Origin: Leptospira perolatii
Lineage (GTDB): Bacteria; Spirochaetota; Leptospiria; Leptospirales; Leptospiraceae
Length of the DNA stretch: 64,000 nt
Direction: 5' to 3'
Assembly: GCF_002811875.1 (NCBI RefSeq)
Contig: NZ_NPDZ01000012.1
Span: 36,255 to 100,254 of the forward strand
Every line of letters begins with the position of its first letter. Position 1 is the stretch's first letter. Under the pieces are notes generated by a model. That model was given only the letters and a program-made list of their open reading frames with translations, searched no databases and was not told the DNA's origin. Both the position numbers and the translations under genes were made by a program. This document shows, in pieces, positions 38,406-47,973 of the stretch.

Positions 38406-38858
38406 CTACACTGGATCACCAAAGGCATCTCTGAGTTCTGCCAATAATTTCAAGAGCTGGTCGGTTTTTTCTTTCCCTAACTTTCCCAGAATGGGAGCAA
38501 AATGTTCCCTCAATAATCTAGGCAATATTGATTCCAGTTTTTTCCCTTTGCTAGTGAGAAGAATGATCGTCGCCCTGTTGTCTTCGTGGCTTCTGGTTTT
38601 TTTTACGAGTCCGTTTTTCTCCATCCTTTGGATCATTCTAGACGCAGTCGGAGCGTCCTGCAAAGTTACCGAGATGATCTCTTGTTGAGTGACTCCCCCC
38701 ATTTTCCAGAGAGTCGCTAGAGCCTGCCACTGTTCCGGAGTCATGTCGTATTCCTGAAGTGCTCTCAGTAGTTCCCTTCGGAATAGAATTGCTGTCCTAT
38801 GAATATTAAAGCCCAGCTGATTTTTGACATCGAACTTTCCGTCTGCACTTTCAACCAT
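38406..38858 (-). CDS. MarR family transcriptional regulator
   Basis: A 150-residue winged-helix regulator. MTPEQWQALATLWKMGGVTQQEI is the first part of the HTH, DAPTASRMIQRMEKNGLVKKTRS the recognition helix and wing, and HEDNRATIILLTSKGKKL the wing-end signature. MarR proteins repress efflux or catabolic genes and release DNA on binding a ligand. No obvious target gene is adjacent. The frame reaches TTG 38873; ATG 38858 is preferred. Its stop touches the repeat hairpin at 38386-38405, which may act as terminator, without a T run. Confidence 0.9.
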   Translation of the reverse strand: MVESADGKFDVKNQLGFNIHRTAILFRRELLRALQEYDMTPEQWQALATLWKMGGVTQQEIISVTLQDAPTASRMIQRMEKNGLVKKTRSHEDNRATIILLTSKGKKLESILPRLLREHFAPILGKLGKEKTDQLLKLLAELRDAFGDPV

Positions 38859-38955
38859 ATATAGCGTATTCAAAAATATTTAAGAAAGTCTTCAACTCAT
38901 TCTGTGCTGTCCTGTATGCAATATTTTGCATATTGGCTCGTGCAGAGATTCGCCT

Positions 38956-38987
38956 AAAAAACAAAGCCTCCCTTTTGAGGAGGCTTT
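38956..38987 (-). terminator. Terminator of the acetylesterase-like gene
   Basis: AAAGCCTCC (38963-38971) pairs perfectly with GGAGGCTTT (38979-38987) around a 7-nt loop. On the minus strand it is followed by GTTTTTT, and it lies 42 bp past the stop at 39029. Confidence 0.85.
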
Positions 38988-39028
38988 GGATTCCTATCGA
39001 TAAACCAGGATTTGGCGGGCTGATCGAT

Positions 39029-40531
39029 TTAGTTCGGAGGTTGCATACTTCCGTCGGGGCAGGCTTGAGTCATGTCTTTAAGCGATGCTGCATAAGCCTG
39101 ATCAGAAGTGGCATGCCCTAGTGCATTATTGATGACGCTTTTATTGAAATTGGAAGCAGAGCAATCTTTGGATGAGAAAAGATGACCATGTTTTGTGCAA
39201 GTTTCGTAATCCGGAGCTGCAGCCAAATGGTTTCCGTCTCTATGATTCGCCAACCAGGTCGTAAAATCGACTCCTCCGGTGGATAAACTGTACATATCGT
39301 CGTTTGTGGTGATCGTATGCACATCTCCCGGAGCAATGTAGATCTTGTAGTTCGAATCTATAATCGCTCCACCGCCTGAGATAGTAGCCAAGTCGGATAA
39401 CATTTGTTTTGGCCAAAAGCAGTTTTGTCCAAAGGTCGGAATTGTAGGAGAACCATCCGCAACCGAACTCGCGTCGCTATCTCCAAACAAAGTCGAGTAG
39501 GTTTTACTTGAGTCGTACGGATCAGTTGTCGCAGCATCTGTGTAAGCTGGCAAACCATCAATTATATTCATTACGTTCATAAAGAATCTTTGGTTTCCGT
39601 CGTACAAACTTGTGTACTGCGCAAATTGATCAGCAGTGTAAAATCTCGCTACTTTATCAAAAAAATCCACCAGGCTAGGTGTACCGGTCAAGTAGCCGGA
39701 TGTGATATTGGTCACCCAGGTAGGAAGGTTTTGATCCGCACCCCAGAGATTTTTCACCACGTTCGAATAAAAAATAGTCTGCACTACTCCTTGCGAAGCA
39801 TCTGAGAGCATATTCACTTTTACGCTTGCATTAATTCCGTGTACTGTTTCTCGAACATGAGGATAATTTAATATAGCTCCGTATCCTCCGGCGCTCTGGC
39901 CTGTGACAAACACATCCGTCAGACCAGTATAGTTATCCTGGATGTATTTCAAGACAGAGAGTACGTTTTCGTGTCCTCTGTGCTTGATTGTAGTAGGAGA
40001 ATTTCCATTGGTTGGATCATTATAGACTGCGTCTGCCGATCCTATATGCAGGTCTCCCGTGCAATAGGGGATAAAGATCACATCATATGCTAGAAACGGA
40101 TTCCGAGGAGCAGCGGAATTCATAATCCCTTTGAATGCAATATTCACGAAAATATCCGGAAGCTGATTCAGCATATTAAAATAGGTAGTCGTATTCTCTC
40201 CAAAGCAATTGTACTTTGACCAGCAAGCTCCTCCACCCATGAAGTTGATCAAAATCTTCTTATTATTGTCCGCTACCTTTTTGCGAAAGAAATAAAAGTC
40301 GGTATTTCCAGGCGCTCCTGAGCAAGTCGGAGTAAAGGATCGACCGGTATAAGCACCACCCGTATTCGGAATGGTGATTGTTCCGGGTGTGGGAACGATT
40401 TTTTCATAAGGAGAATATAATACTGCCGCCAGAAGTAGCAACTTGTCATCGTCCTTTTTTTCAGTCTTACAATTCGTGAAGGAAAGGACGCTCAACACCA
40501 GAGTTCCGAGTATAATGCTTTTGTAATTCAT
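39029..40531 (-). CDS. Pectin acetylesterase/Notum-like hydrolase lipoprotein
   Basis: A 500-residue exported hydrolase. The signal peptide ends in SFTNC with Cys 21. Residues about 85-130 have NFMGGGACWSKYNC, and the nucleophile elbow is VTGQSAGGYGA; FIPYCTGDLHIGS is a family signature. The PAE/Notum family removes acetyl or palmitoyl esters from polysaccharides or proteins; in Leptospira it is a conserved surface-exposed esterase type. ATG 40531; followed by a strong terminator. The Ser of GQSAGG is the likely nucleophile. Substrate unknown. Confidence 0.88.
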   Translation of the reverse strand: MNYKSIILGTLVLSVLSFTNCKTEKKDDDKLLLLAAVLYSPYEKIVPTPGTITIPNTGGAYTGRSFTPTCSGAPGNTDFYFFRKKVADNNKKILINFMGGGACWSKYNCFGENTTTYFNMLNQLPDIFVNIAFKGIMNSAAPRNPFLAYDVIFIPYCTGDLHIGSADAVYNDPTNGNSPTTIKHRGHENVLSVLKYIQDNYTGLTDVFVTGQSAGGYGAILNYPHVRETVHGINASVKVNMLSDASQGVVQTIFYSNVVKNLWGADQNLPTWVTNITSGYLTGTPSLVDFFDKVARFYTADQFAQYTSLYDGNQRFFMNVMNIIDGLPAYTDAATTDPYDSSKTYSTLFGDSDASSVADGSPTIPTFGQNCFWPKQMLSDLATISGGGAIIDSNYKIYIAPGDVHTITTNDDMYSLSTGGVDFTTWLANHRDGNHLAAAPDYETCTKHGHLFSSKDCSASNFNKSVINNALGHATSDQAYAASLKDMTQACPDGSMQPPN

Positions 40532-40848
40532 TGGATCCGACTTCCTATGATTGTGGTATTTTCAACTTACATCCTCTTAGAGAATGAGAGTGATTCTTCT
40601 TTCGCATAGGATTCGCTTCGATTCTAAGTATCGACTTGAATAAAGTCAATCGGTTCTTAGAGAAGGGACATTATATTAGAACAAATGTTACACGTAGAAG
40701 TTGATTCGAATTTTTACAAGAAGGTGCGAGTGTTCCTCCTTCATTCCAGTAAAGGAGCATTTAAACTACGCTCCGAGCTCTCTAATTCTTCTTAGAACTT
40801 GTTCTAGTTTGCACTTAGTCTCTTCTGCTTAGTTTTCGAGAGGGTAGA
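40532..40848. other. Intergenic region, no supported gene
   Basis: 317 bp between the esterase start and the stop of the MDR reductase. A short inverted repeat, AGAAC-TTG-TTCT, is present near 40795. I see no convincing terminator or gene. Confidence 0.4.
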
Positions 40849-41790
40849 TTAACTTACTTTTAAAACAATTTTACCACGTGTATGCAATCTAGAAATCTTT
40901 TCATGCGCCTTGGCTGCCTCGCTTAACGAAAATACTTCGGAGACATGAACTTTTAATTTCCCCTCGTCGATTAACTGAGCTAGTTCCGAAAGTTGTTTTA
41001 CATTAGGTTCCACAAAAATGTACGCAGACTGCAGGTTTAGATTTGTCGCAGGAGTGTTCACCAAAATTGAAACGATAGATCCTCCAGGTCGAATGCAACC
41101 TAGCGATTCGGTAAAGGTTTCTCCTCCTACAAAATCCAAAACGATATCCACACCTTCCGGCTTTCTTTCAAGAAGCGCTTTCCGTATCGAACCCGCATTG
41201 TAGTCGATCCATTCCATTGCTCCTAAATTTTTCAGATATTCCTGGTTTCTTGCGCTAGAAACGGCGATCACGTGCGCACCTGCATTCACGGCAAGTTGTG
41301 TGGCCATAGAGCCTACTCCTCCGCTAGCACCCAGAATTAGAACTGTATCACCTTTTTTGCAAACAGTAGCTTGGAATAGACATTGGTAAGCAGTCAGCCC
41401 AGCTAAGGGAACTGTCGCGGCTTCCTCGTGAGTGATGGATTTTGGTTTCGGACAGAGATAAGATTCTGGTACGGAAATCATTTCCGCATACGCGCCTTTT
41501 TCAATCCAGGGTCTTCTACAATAGGAAAATACATCTTCTCCGACTTGGAATCGTTTGGCGGAAAACCCTCTATTTGTGATTGTTCCGGAAAATTCCCAAC
41601 CTGGGATGATCGGTAATTGATTGTGCATTCTAGATTGAAGGCCACCCTCTCTTATTTTCCAATCTACGGGATTTACGCCTGCGGCTTTAATCTTGATCAG
41701 ATATTCCCCTTCCCCCGGAATCGGATCAGGCATTTCAACCAGCTCCAGGTGATCCGGACCGCCGAATTTCCGAAATTGAATCGCTTTCAT
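40849..41790 (-). CDS. NAD(P)-dependent quinone-reductase-type oxidoreductase
   Basis: A 313-residue medium-chain reductase of the zinc-free quinone oxidoreductase branch. The N-terminal KAAGVNPVDWKIREG and PIIPGWEFSGTI are typical, and ILGASGGVGSMATQLA is the nucleotide loop. No structural-zinc cysteines. Likely reduces quinones or enones. Transcribed away from the divergent lon. Start ATG 41790. Confidence 0.9.
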   Translation of the reverse strand: MKAIQFRKFGGPDHLELVEMPDPIPGEGEYLIKIKAAGVNPVDWKIREGGLQSRMHNQLPIIPGWEFSGTITNRGFSAKRFQVGEDVFSYCRRPWIEKGAYAEMISVPESYLCPKPKSITHEEAATVPLAGLTAYQCLFQATVCKKGDTVLILGASGGVGSMATQLAVNAGAHVIAVSSARNQEYLKNLGAMEWIDYNAGSIRKALLERKPEGVDIVLDFVGGETFTESLGCIRPGGSIVSILVNTPATNLNLQSAYIFVEPNVKQLSELAQLIDEGKLKVHVSEVFSLSEAAKAHEKISRLHTRGKIVLKVS

Positions 41791-41896
41791 AGTAAGTACT
41801 TAGACACCAAGATTGTATTTGAGAATTGCAACGAACTTAAGATCCTGGGCATATCCCGAGAGTCAAATCTTCATAATGTAGGAAGAAGGAGAAAAT

Positions 41897-44458
41897 TTGG
41901 AACCGATAGACGATTTGAACGAACTAGAGGGAAAAATTGTACCTTTAGATACGATTTTACCTCCCGAACTATTCGTAATTCCGATTAAATCGCGGCCCGT
42001 ATTTCCCGGAATCATCACACCTTTAATCGTTCCTGGAGGAAAGTTTGCCCGTGCAGTAGAAGAATCACTAAAAGGGAATTCGTTTATCGGGCTCGTATTG
42101 TTAAAGGACGAAGAGCACGAAAAGAACACTGAAGAAAATGTCTATCAGTTCGGTGTAGTGGCAAAAATATTAAGAAAAGTCAATTTGCCAGACGACGCGG
42201 TCAACTTACTAATCAATACAGTTCGCAGATTCAAAGTAGAGTCCTTCTCCTCAGTCGATCCATTATTAATCGCTAAAGTAACTTATCCCGAAGAAGATGC
42301 AGGAGCTCCTAAGAACACGGTAAAGGCAATGATGAGGACGTTGCTAGTCATGACTCGAGAGCTCGCTCAAAACAATCCACTTTTTACTGAAGAGATGAAG
42401 CTCACGATGCTGAACGTAAACGAACCCGGAAAAATGGCGGATTTCGTTTGCAGTATCCTTAATCTAGAAAAGGAAGATTACCAGTCTGTAATCGAATCTA
42501 TCAATCTGAAAGATAGAATTGAAAAAGTTTTACTCTTCTTAAGGAAAGAAATCGAACTAGTTAGTCTTCAGCGCGAAATCCAGGAACAAATTCAGGAGAA
42601 AATCGACAAACAACAAAGGCAGTTCTTTTTAAGAGAACAGCTAAAAGCAATTCAAACCGAGCTCGGGGTGAAAGAAGATAAGTACGAAAAGAAATACGAA
42701 AAGTTTTTAGAAAGACTTAAATCCATTCCCGCGGATCCGGAAGTGATAGAAGAGGTCGAGCGTGAATTGGATAAATTCATGTACACTGATCCGAATACTG
42801 CGGATTACAATGTAGTCAGAAACTACTTGGACATTCTGGAATCTTTACCTTGGGAAGCCGCGGTTACTCGCGAGATCGATTTGGACAAGGCTCGCAAGGT
42901 TCTAGACAGAGATCATTACAAACTTGATGACGTCAAGGAGCGGATCCTGGAATATCTTGCGGTAAAAAAATTAAAGCCCGAGGAGAAGGGATCTATTCTA
43001 CTATTTGTAGGACCTCCTGGAGTTGGTAAAACTTCGATTGCTAAGTCCATTGCCGAGGCTCTTGGAAGAAAATTTTTCCGATTCTCCGTCGGCGGTATGA
43101 GAGACGAAGCGGAAATCAAAGGGCATAGACGGACATACATCGGTTCCATGCCGGGAAAAATCATCACTGCGCTTCGAATTACAAAGGAGAAGGATTCTGT
43201 AGTCTTGTTGGACGAGATCGATAAATTAGGAGTTGGTGTGCAAGGAGATCCTGCAGCAGCTCTATTAGAAGTACTTGATCCAGAGCAAAACAAGAATTTT
43301 CGAGACCATTACCTGGATCTTCCTTTCGATCTGTCTTCGGTGTTTTTTATCGCAACCGCCAATACGTTAGACAGCATTAGCCGCATTCTTTTGGATAGAA
43401 TGGAAGTCATAAACTTATCCGGTTATATCACAGATGAGAAAGTGCAAATTTTTGCGAAGCACCTTTGGAAGAAGATCCTGGAAAAAAACGGAGTGGACAA
43501 GTTCGGTCTGCAAATGGATCGAAAGGCGATCATTACGCTGATAGACGGATACTCTAGAGAATCAGGAGTGCGAGGTCTGGAAAAACAGACCGACAGACTC
43601 GCGAGAAAGATTGCGATGAAAATCGTGCAGGGCGAAAAAGTAGCTCCTGCTATAAAGGCCGAAGAAATCGAAAAATATCTTGGAGTTCCCAAATACATCG
43701 ACGATCGTATGACAAAACCGACAGTTCCCGGTACAGCCCTTGGATTGGCGTGGACTTCGGTTGGTGGTGCGACCCTTTTAGTAGAGGCAGTGTTCATTAA
43801 AGGAAAAGGTGGAATTGTACTCACTGGCATGATCGGAAAGTCGATGGAGGAATCTTCGAATATTGCACTGAGCTATATTAAGAATTTCTTAGGTTCCGAA
43901 GAGCTCTTTAACGACAAGACGATTCACCTACACGTTCCGGATGGAGCCACTCCCAAAGATGGTCCAAGTGCCGGGATTACGATGGCGACCGCGATACTTT
44001 CGTTAGCGTGGGGAAAGAGAATCAAACTTGGATTCGGTATGACAGGTGAGATTACTTTGACCGGAGAAGTGTTGGCAATCGGCGGAATTCGAGAGAAGAT
44101 CGTAGCAGCAAAGCGGGCTGGAGTTCATAAAATAATTTTGCCAAAAGATAACCAACTTCACTTATCAGAAATTCCGGATTATGTGAAAAAGGGAATGCAG
44201 TTTTTTCCAGTTTCGAATTTCGCAGAAGTTGTGAATTTACTCTTTGATCCCAAGGATATTCAACTGTACTTAAAGCCTTCAAATTCTAAAATTCCGACTC
44301 TCAAGAAGCCCGAAGATTCAATGAGAGAAAGACAGATTGCGAGTTCAACATTGAAGGAGTCGGGACTTCTGGCCAGAAAGGGTTCAAAGATTAAGCCCGG
44401 AACCAAAATCAGCCCTAAGAAAAAAGCAGCTTCTAAAAAGAGCAAAAAAAGAAAGTAG
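41897..44458 (+). CDS. lon: ATP-dependent protease Lon (endopeptidase La)
   Basis: An 853-residue Lon protease. The N-terminal substrate domain begins near [17 protein letters not shown]; the AAA+ domain has Walker A GPPGVGKT near 371 and Walker [12 protein letters not shown]; the proteolytic dyad is Ser691 in PKDGPSAG and Lys734 in REKIVAAK. It is a soluble cytoplasmic protein-quality-control protease. The C-terminus carries an extra Lys/Ser/Pro tail of about 40 residues ([14 protein letters not shown]) not needed for the core. The start is TTG at 41897 with a perfect AAGGAG six bases upstream and no in-frame ATG. Confidence 0.96.
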   Translation: MEPIDDLNELEGKIVPLDTILPPELFVIPIKSRPVFPGIITPLIVPGGKFARAVEESLKGNSFIGLVLLKDEEHEKNTEENVYQFGVVAKILRKVNLPDDAVNLLINTVRRFKVESFSSVDPLLIAKVTYPEEDAGAPKNTVKAMMRTLLVMTRELAQNNPLFTEEMKLTMLNVNEPGKMADFVCSILNLEKEDYQSVIESINLKDRIEKVLLFLRKEIELVSLQREIQEQIQEKIDKQQRQFFLREQLKAIQTELGVKEDKYEKKYEKFLERLKSIPADPEVIEEVERELDKFMYTDPNTADYNVVRNYLDILESLPWEAAVTREIDLDKARKVLDRDHYKLDDVKERILEYLAVKKLKPEEKGSILLFVGPPGVGKTSIAKSIAEALGRKFFRFSVGGMRDEAEIKGHRRTYIGSMPGKIITALRITKEKDSVVLLDEIDKLGVGVQGDPAAALLEVLDPEQNKNFRDHYLDLPFDLSSVFFIATANTLDSISRILLDRMEVINLSGYITDEKVQIFAKHLWKKILEKNGVDKFGLQMDRKAIITLIDGYSRESGVRGLEKQTDRLARKIAMKIVQGEKVAPAIKAEEIEKYLGVPKYIDDRMTKPTVPGTALGLAWTSVGGATLLVEAVFIKGKGGIVLTGMIGKSMEESSNIALSYIKNFLGSEELFNDKTIHLHVPDGATPKDGPSAGITMATAILSLAWGKRIKLGFGMTGEITLTGEVLAIGGIREKIVAAKRAGVHKIILPKDNQLHLSEIPDYVKKGMQFFPVSNFAEVVNLLFDPKDIQLYLKPSNSKIPTLKKPEDSMRERQIASSTLKESGLLARKGSKIKPGTKISPKKKAASKKSKKRK

Positions 44459-44583
44459 AACTTTAAACGCTTCGCTATACGGAATTCTCTGGAGTCATTT
44501 CTATGAGGATTCCCTTGAAGGAATTCCTGCCCAAAAGAATTGCTTTTTAGATCTCCTTTCGAAAATTGTTCTTAGGAGCACTC

Positions 44584-45702
44584 ATGGGCGTACCATTTAT
44601 TGATATCAAGAGATTCGAACCTGGGCTATTGGAGGCTTGGGAAGAAAAGGTAAGGACTCTAAGCAGGAATGCGTCTTTTATCGGCGGAGAAGAGGTAGCA
44701 AACTTGGAAAAGGCGCTATCTGAAAAAACCGGAACTAAATATACAATCGCCTGCGCTAACGGAACGGATGCACTTCAACTCGCGCTGCGTGCTTTAGGAG
44801 TGGGAAAGGGGGATTCTGTTCTTCTTCCGGATTCTACGTTCTGGGCGACATTCGAATCTGTCGTGAATGTGGGAGCGGACCCGATTACGGTCGATACCAA
44901 TCCGGACGACTTGCAGATGGACTTCGAAGCGTTTAAAAAAGCTTTGGAACAGACGAAGCCAAAGGCCGCAATTATCGTCCATCTATACGGATGGGGGAGC
45001 GCGAGGCTAGATGAATTCCGCGCATTATGTAAATCTAAAGGAGTTCCTCTGTTAGAGGATGGAGCTCAGTGCTTCGGTGTTAAATACAAAGGCAAGCCGA
45101 TCTACCAAGATGCATTGATCAGTACAACTTCTTTTTATCCTGCAAAAGTTTTAGGCGCTGCGGGCGATGGTGGCGCTGTATTTACAAATGATGAAGAATT
45201 AGCCGGAAAGGTAAGAATGCTCGGTAACCATGGCCGCACTTCGCATTACGGTCACGGCGATGTAGGCTGGAATTCTAGAATGGATACTCTGCAGGCCGCA
45301 TTCTTAAACATCAATCTTCCTCACCTCGATGCAAGAATCGGGTCCAGAAGAAAAGCAGTGGAAAAATATTACAAGGTTCTGCCTGAACTTAAGGTAAATG
45401 TAATACACCCTCCTAAGGATTACGAGGAAAACGGATATTGCAATGTCACTCTCTTTGATCCGGCAGTACGCACAAAGATCCAAGACTTGCTCAAATCAAA
45501 AGGCATAGGATTCGGAAATATTTATCCAGGCGCGATGAGCGATCAGCCTGGGGCAAAAGCTTATATAAAAGGAAAATTTGGCAAAGATCATCGGACCGCT
45601 TTGATTTGTTCGTCTGTCTTGAATTTTCCATTATTTCCGTATATGCAAGAAAACGAATTGGACGAAGTCTTTTCCGCGATTCGCGAGTTTAACAAACAGT
45701 AA
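44584..45702 (+). CDS. DegT/DnrJ/EryC1/StrS aminotransferase
   Basis: A 372-residue PLP aminotransferase. The PLP Lys188 is in [21 protein letters not shown], and [13 protein letters not shown] and EDGAQCFG complete the site. Such enzymes transaminate 3- or 4-keto-sugar nucleotides for LPS, capsule or protein glycans. It starts at ATG 44584 behind AGGAG, though the frame reaches 44566. A LuxR-type response regulator follows 40 bp downstream on the same strand. No sugar dehydratase is adjacent, so the exact sugar is unknown. Confidence 0.93.
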   Translation: MGVPFIDIKRFEPGLLEAWEEKVRTLSRNASFIGGEEVANLEKALSEKTGTKYTIACANGTDALQLALRALGVGKGDSVLLPDSTFWATFESVVNVGADPITVDTNPDDLQMDFEAFKKALEQTKPKAAIIVHLYGWGSARLDEFRALCKSKGVPLLEDGAQCFGVKYKGKPIYQDALISTTSFYPAKVLGAAGDGGAVFTNDEELAGKVRMLGNHGRTSHYGHGDVGWNSRMDTLQAAFLNINLPHLDARIGSRRKAVEKYYKVLPELKVNVIHPPKDYEENGYCNVTLFDPAVRTKIQDLLKSKGIGFGNIYPGAMSDQPGAKAYIKGKFGKDHRTALICSSVLNFPLFPYMQENELDEVFSAIREFNKQ

Positions 45703-45742
45703 GTAGGATTTTCCTGGCTAAGGTGTAGCGAAGGATAATTTC

Positions 45743-46360
45743 ATGATTAGAATCATGCTAGTCGATGACCATCCGGCTCTTCGATTGGGCTTAAGAATTG
45801 CGTTAGAAGGGACTGGCATCGAAGTAAGTGCAGAAGCTGATTCCGGCATGGACTTGCTTCAAAAGCTAAAAGCCGGAAACGAATACGATATCATCTTGCT
45901 TGATATCGATTTACCTCGTACGGACGGAATATCTATCCTGAAGGAAGTCCTTTCGCAATTTCCGACTCAAAGAGTCGTTATGTTTAGTCATCACAAAGAC
46001 AAAGCTTATGTGGAGCTTGCTTTGGAAAATCATGCGAAAGGGTTTTTTTCAAAGGAAGACACCGTAGAAACCATCGCAGTACTTTTGAAAAATATAATGC
46101 AGGGAAGCACGGTTTTGTCTCCCGTCATTCAATCATCTGTGATTCGTCAGGGTCAAATATTGTCCCCGAAAGAATTGTTAACGGACCGAGAGATTGAAGT
46201 GCTTAGGATGTTGGCGAACGGCTTCAAGCATAAGGAAATCGCTGAACAACTCAATATCGCTCTTAGAACCGTAGACTTCCATCGTCAGAATATCAAAGAA
46301 AAGTTAGATGCAGAAAGCCTCGCGGATTTGGTCCGCATCGCAGACAAATATCGATTGTAG
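45743..46360 (+). CDS. NarL/FixJ-type response regulator
   Basis: A 205-residue regulator: receiver domain with DD at 8-9, phospho-acceptor Asp54 in LLDIDLPRTDG, and Lys near 107; then a LuxR HTH with LTDREIEVLRMLANGFKHKEIAEQLNIALRTVDFHRQNI. It would activate genes when phosphorylated. The nearest histidine kinase (47974-49752) is 1.6 kb away on the other strand, beyond a TTC38-like gene; it could be the partner. Confidence 0.94.
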   Translation: MIRIMLVDDHPALRLGLRIALEGTGIEVSAEADSGMDLLQKLKAGNEYDIILLDIDLPRTDGISILKEVLSQFPTQRVVMFSHHKDKAYVELALENHAKGFFSKEDTVETIAVLLKNIMQGSTVLSPVIQSSVIRQGQILSPKELLTDREIEVLRMLANGFKHKEIAEQLNIALRTVDFHRQNIKEKLDAESLADLVRIADKYRL

Positions 46361-46401
46361 CGAGTCGCATTTCTGCATCTTCCGTTGAATCTAACTTGTA
46401 G

Positions 46402-47730
46402 CTAGTTTGCCGATTCTCGATATCGTTTAGCAAGCGGGCTCCGCGGCTTTAGCATTAATCTTTCGTTCGCGAGAGCTCTCAATTGGCTTTGCTTTCCTCC
46501 AAGTGAGGCTGCCGCAAGCATTGTTAGATCGATTAGATCTCGCTGAGCATGACTGCCTCCGAAGCGATGCGCGATATTGCGAACAGGTCTTAGAAATTCT
46601 AGTGCGATCTGATATTTGCCCTCTTGAAAAGCCAGGAATCCTTGGCTGAGCGGTATGCTCACTTCTCGAGTCATGATTCCATTATCAGTTTGCTCATTCG
46701 CGGTAATGAACATGGTAGAAAGCAATTGATTCGCTTCGGTTTTGCGACCTGCTCCTAACAATGCCATCATTGCATGCGCGTCGTTAAACGAATAGAATCT
46801 ATCTTCGATCAGCGGTTGCCATTGGTCTGCGATCGCTTGCCATCTATCGCCGACATCGATTCCTCTACAGTGCAATCTCCACAACATCGCAGAAGCATCT
46901 ACCATATCGAGAACCATATTCGACTGACCACCTCGAATCGGACCGTCATACAATTCCAGGACACTTTCGGTCTTTTCCGATTCCAATAAAAAGAGAGCGA
47001 GGTGCCACCAGTTGTGTACTGCAAAGAAAGATTCAGGTGCCCATTTAGATTGTCCGCTTGTAAGCCAGATTGCGCCATCCTCGTAGCGTCCTTGCATTTC
47101 CATCACATGTGCGACTGCGTGATGTGCCCAACCATCGCGGGCTTCTAATCCAACAGCTTCCCGACCTACGGCTTCCGCTCTTCCGTAATCACCGTTCTCC
47201 TCCAGACCGAAAGCGTACATTCCAAGCAAGGCATGATAGCCGGGCATATCTGCTCGCCATTCCGGTAATACCCTTGCAATTCTATCTCTCAGGCTTCGGC
47301 TATCTCCGCGATAAAAATCAAGTAAATGAGAGATTTGCAAGGCCAAGATATCATGCGGATCTCTGATCAAGATATCTTCCAAAAGTTCGGTGGCGTGACG
47401 GAACGCGCCCCCAAGTAGACTAGTGACAACGGCGGAATGCATTTGTTCTCTTTCATTCAAATGCAAATTTCCTAATGCAGAGGCGCACTCGGTTGCTGCA
47501 GGTATCGCACTTCGCTCCATACCGCTCAATAACAGATAAGCTTTTAATACATAACCCATGGCGAACTCGGGGCTTTCGACTAACGCCTGATTTGTGGTCC
47601 CGACCGGATCGCCAATATAACAATTTAATTGACAAATAGCTGTTTCGTAGTGATCGATCGATTTCGAATTTGCTCCAGTGAGAGGTGCACCTCTAAGGTC
47701 TTTTGTGTTGGGGATAGTTTTCAGAGTCAT
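46402..47730 (-). CDS. TTC38-like tetratricopeptide protein
   Basis: A 442-residue helical repeat protein of the TTC38 type. ESPEFAMGYVLKAYLLL, HALLGMYAFGLEENGDYGRAE, DGWAHHAVAHVMEMQGR and HNWWHLALFLLE are family signatures. The family spans bacteria to animals with no known biochemical role. The gene stands between a response regulator and a kinase, in the opposite direction to the regulator. Its coding sequence looks richer in GC than neighbours (many CGC/GAC codons), consistent with transfer, though I have not measured it. Confidence 0.88.
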   Translation of the reverse strand: MTLKTIPNTKDLRGAPLTGANSKSIDHYETAICQLNCYIGDPVGTTNQALVESPEFAMGYVLKAYLLLSGMERSAIPAATECASALGNLHLNEREQMHSAVVTSLLGGAFRHATELLEDILIRDPHDILALQISHLLDFYRGDSRSLRDRIARVLPEWRADMPGYHALLGMYAFGLEENGDYGRAEAVGREAVGLEARDGWAHHAVAHVMEMQGRYEDGAIWLTSGQSKWAPESFFAVHNWWHLALFLLESEKTESVLELYDGPIRGGQSNMVLDMVDASAMLWRLHCRGIDVGDRWQAIADQWQPLIEDRFYSFNDAHAMMALLGAGRKTEANQLLSTMFITANEQTDNGIMTREVSIPLSQGFLAFQEGKYQIALEFLRPVRNIAHRFGGSHAQRDLIDLTMLAAASLGGKQSQLRALANERLMLKPRSPLAKRYRESAN

Positions 47731-47973
47731 TGGGAAGAATCTATTCTCTTAAATACGGAAGGGCAACAGGTGAACCAACAGGCAAAACCCATGGTTTTAC
47801 GCAGGTTGTGGTTCGGAGAAATTAATGATTTTGCTATCAAAAAAACCTCGGTGAATTTACCAATCGAACCCATTGAATTTAAGAGATCCTTTAAGAAATT
47901 TGGATTTGTGAGTTTACGCTTTGATTCAGATTTTTCGTCGTTTCGAAATTGAGATCGTTGTTTCATTTGTCGC

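Noticed and set aside
40790..40812. Short AGAAC..GTTCT repeat as a LexA-like box
   Set aside because: Does not match a Leptospira SOS box I know, and it lies downstream of a stop, not at a promoter.
47629..47952. 107-residue plus-strand frame opposite the TTC38-like gene start
   Set aside because: A shadow of the opposite strand; no signal or domain.
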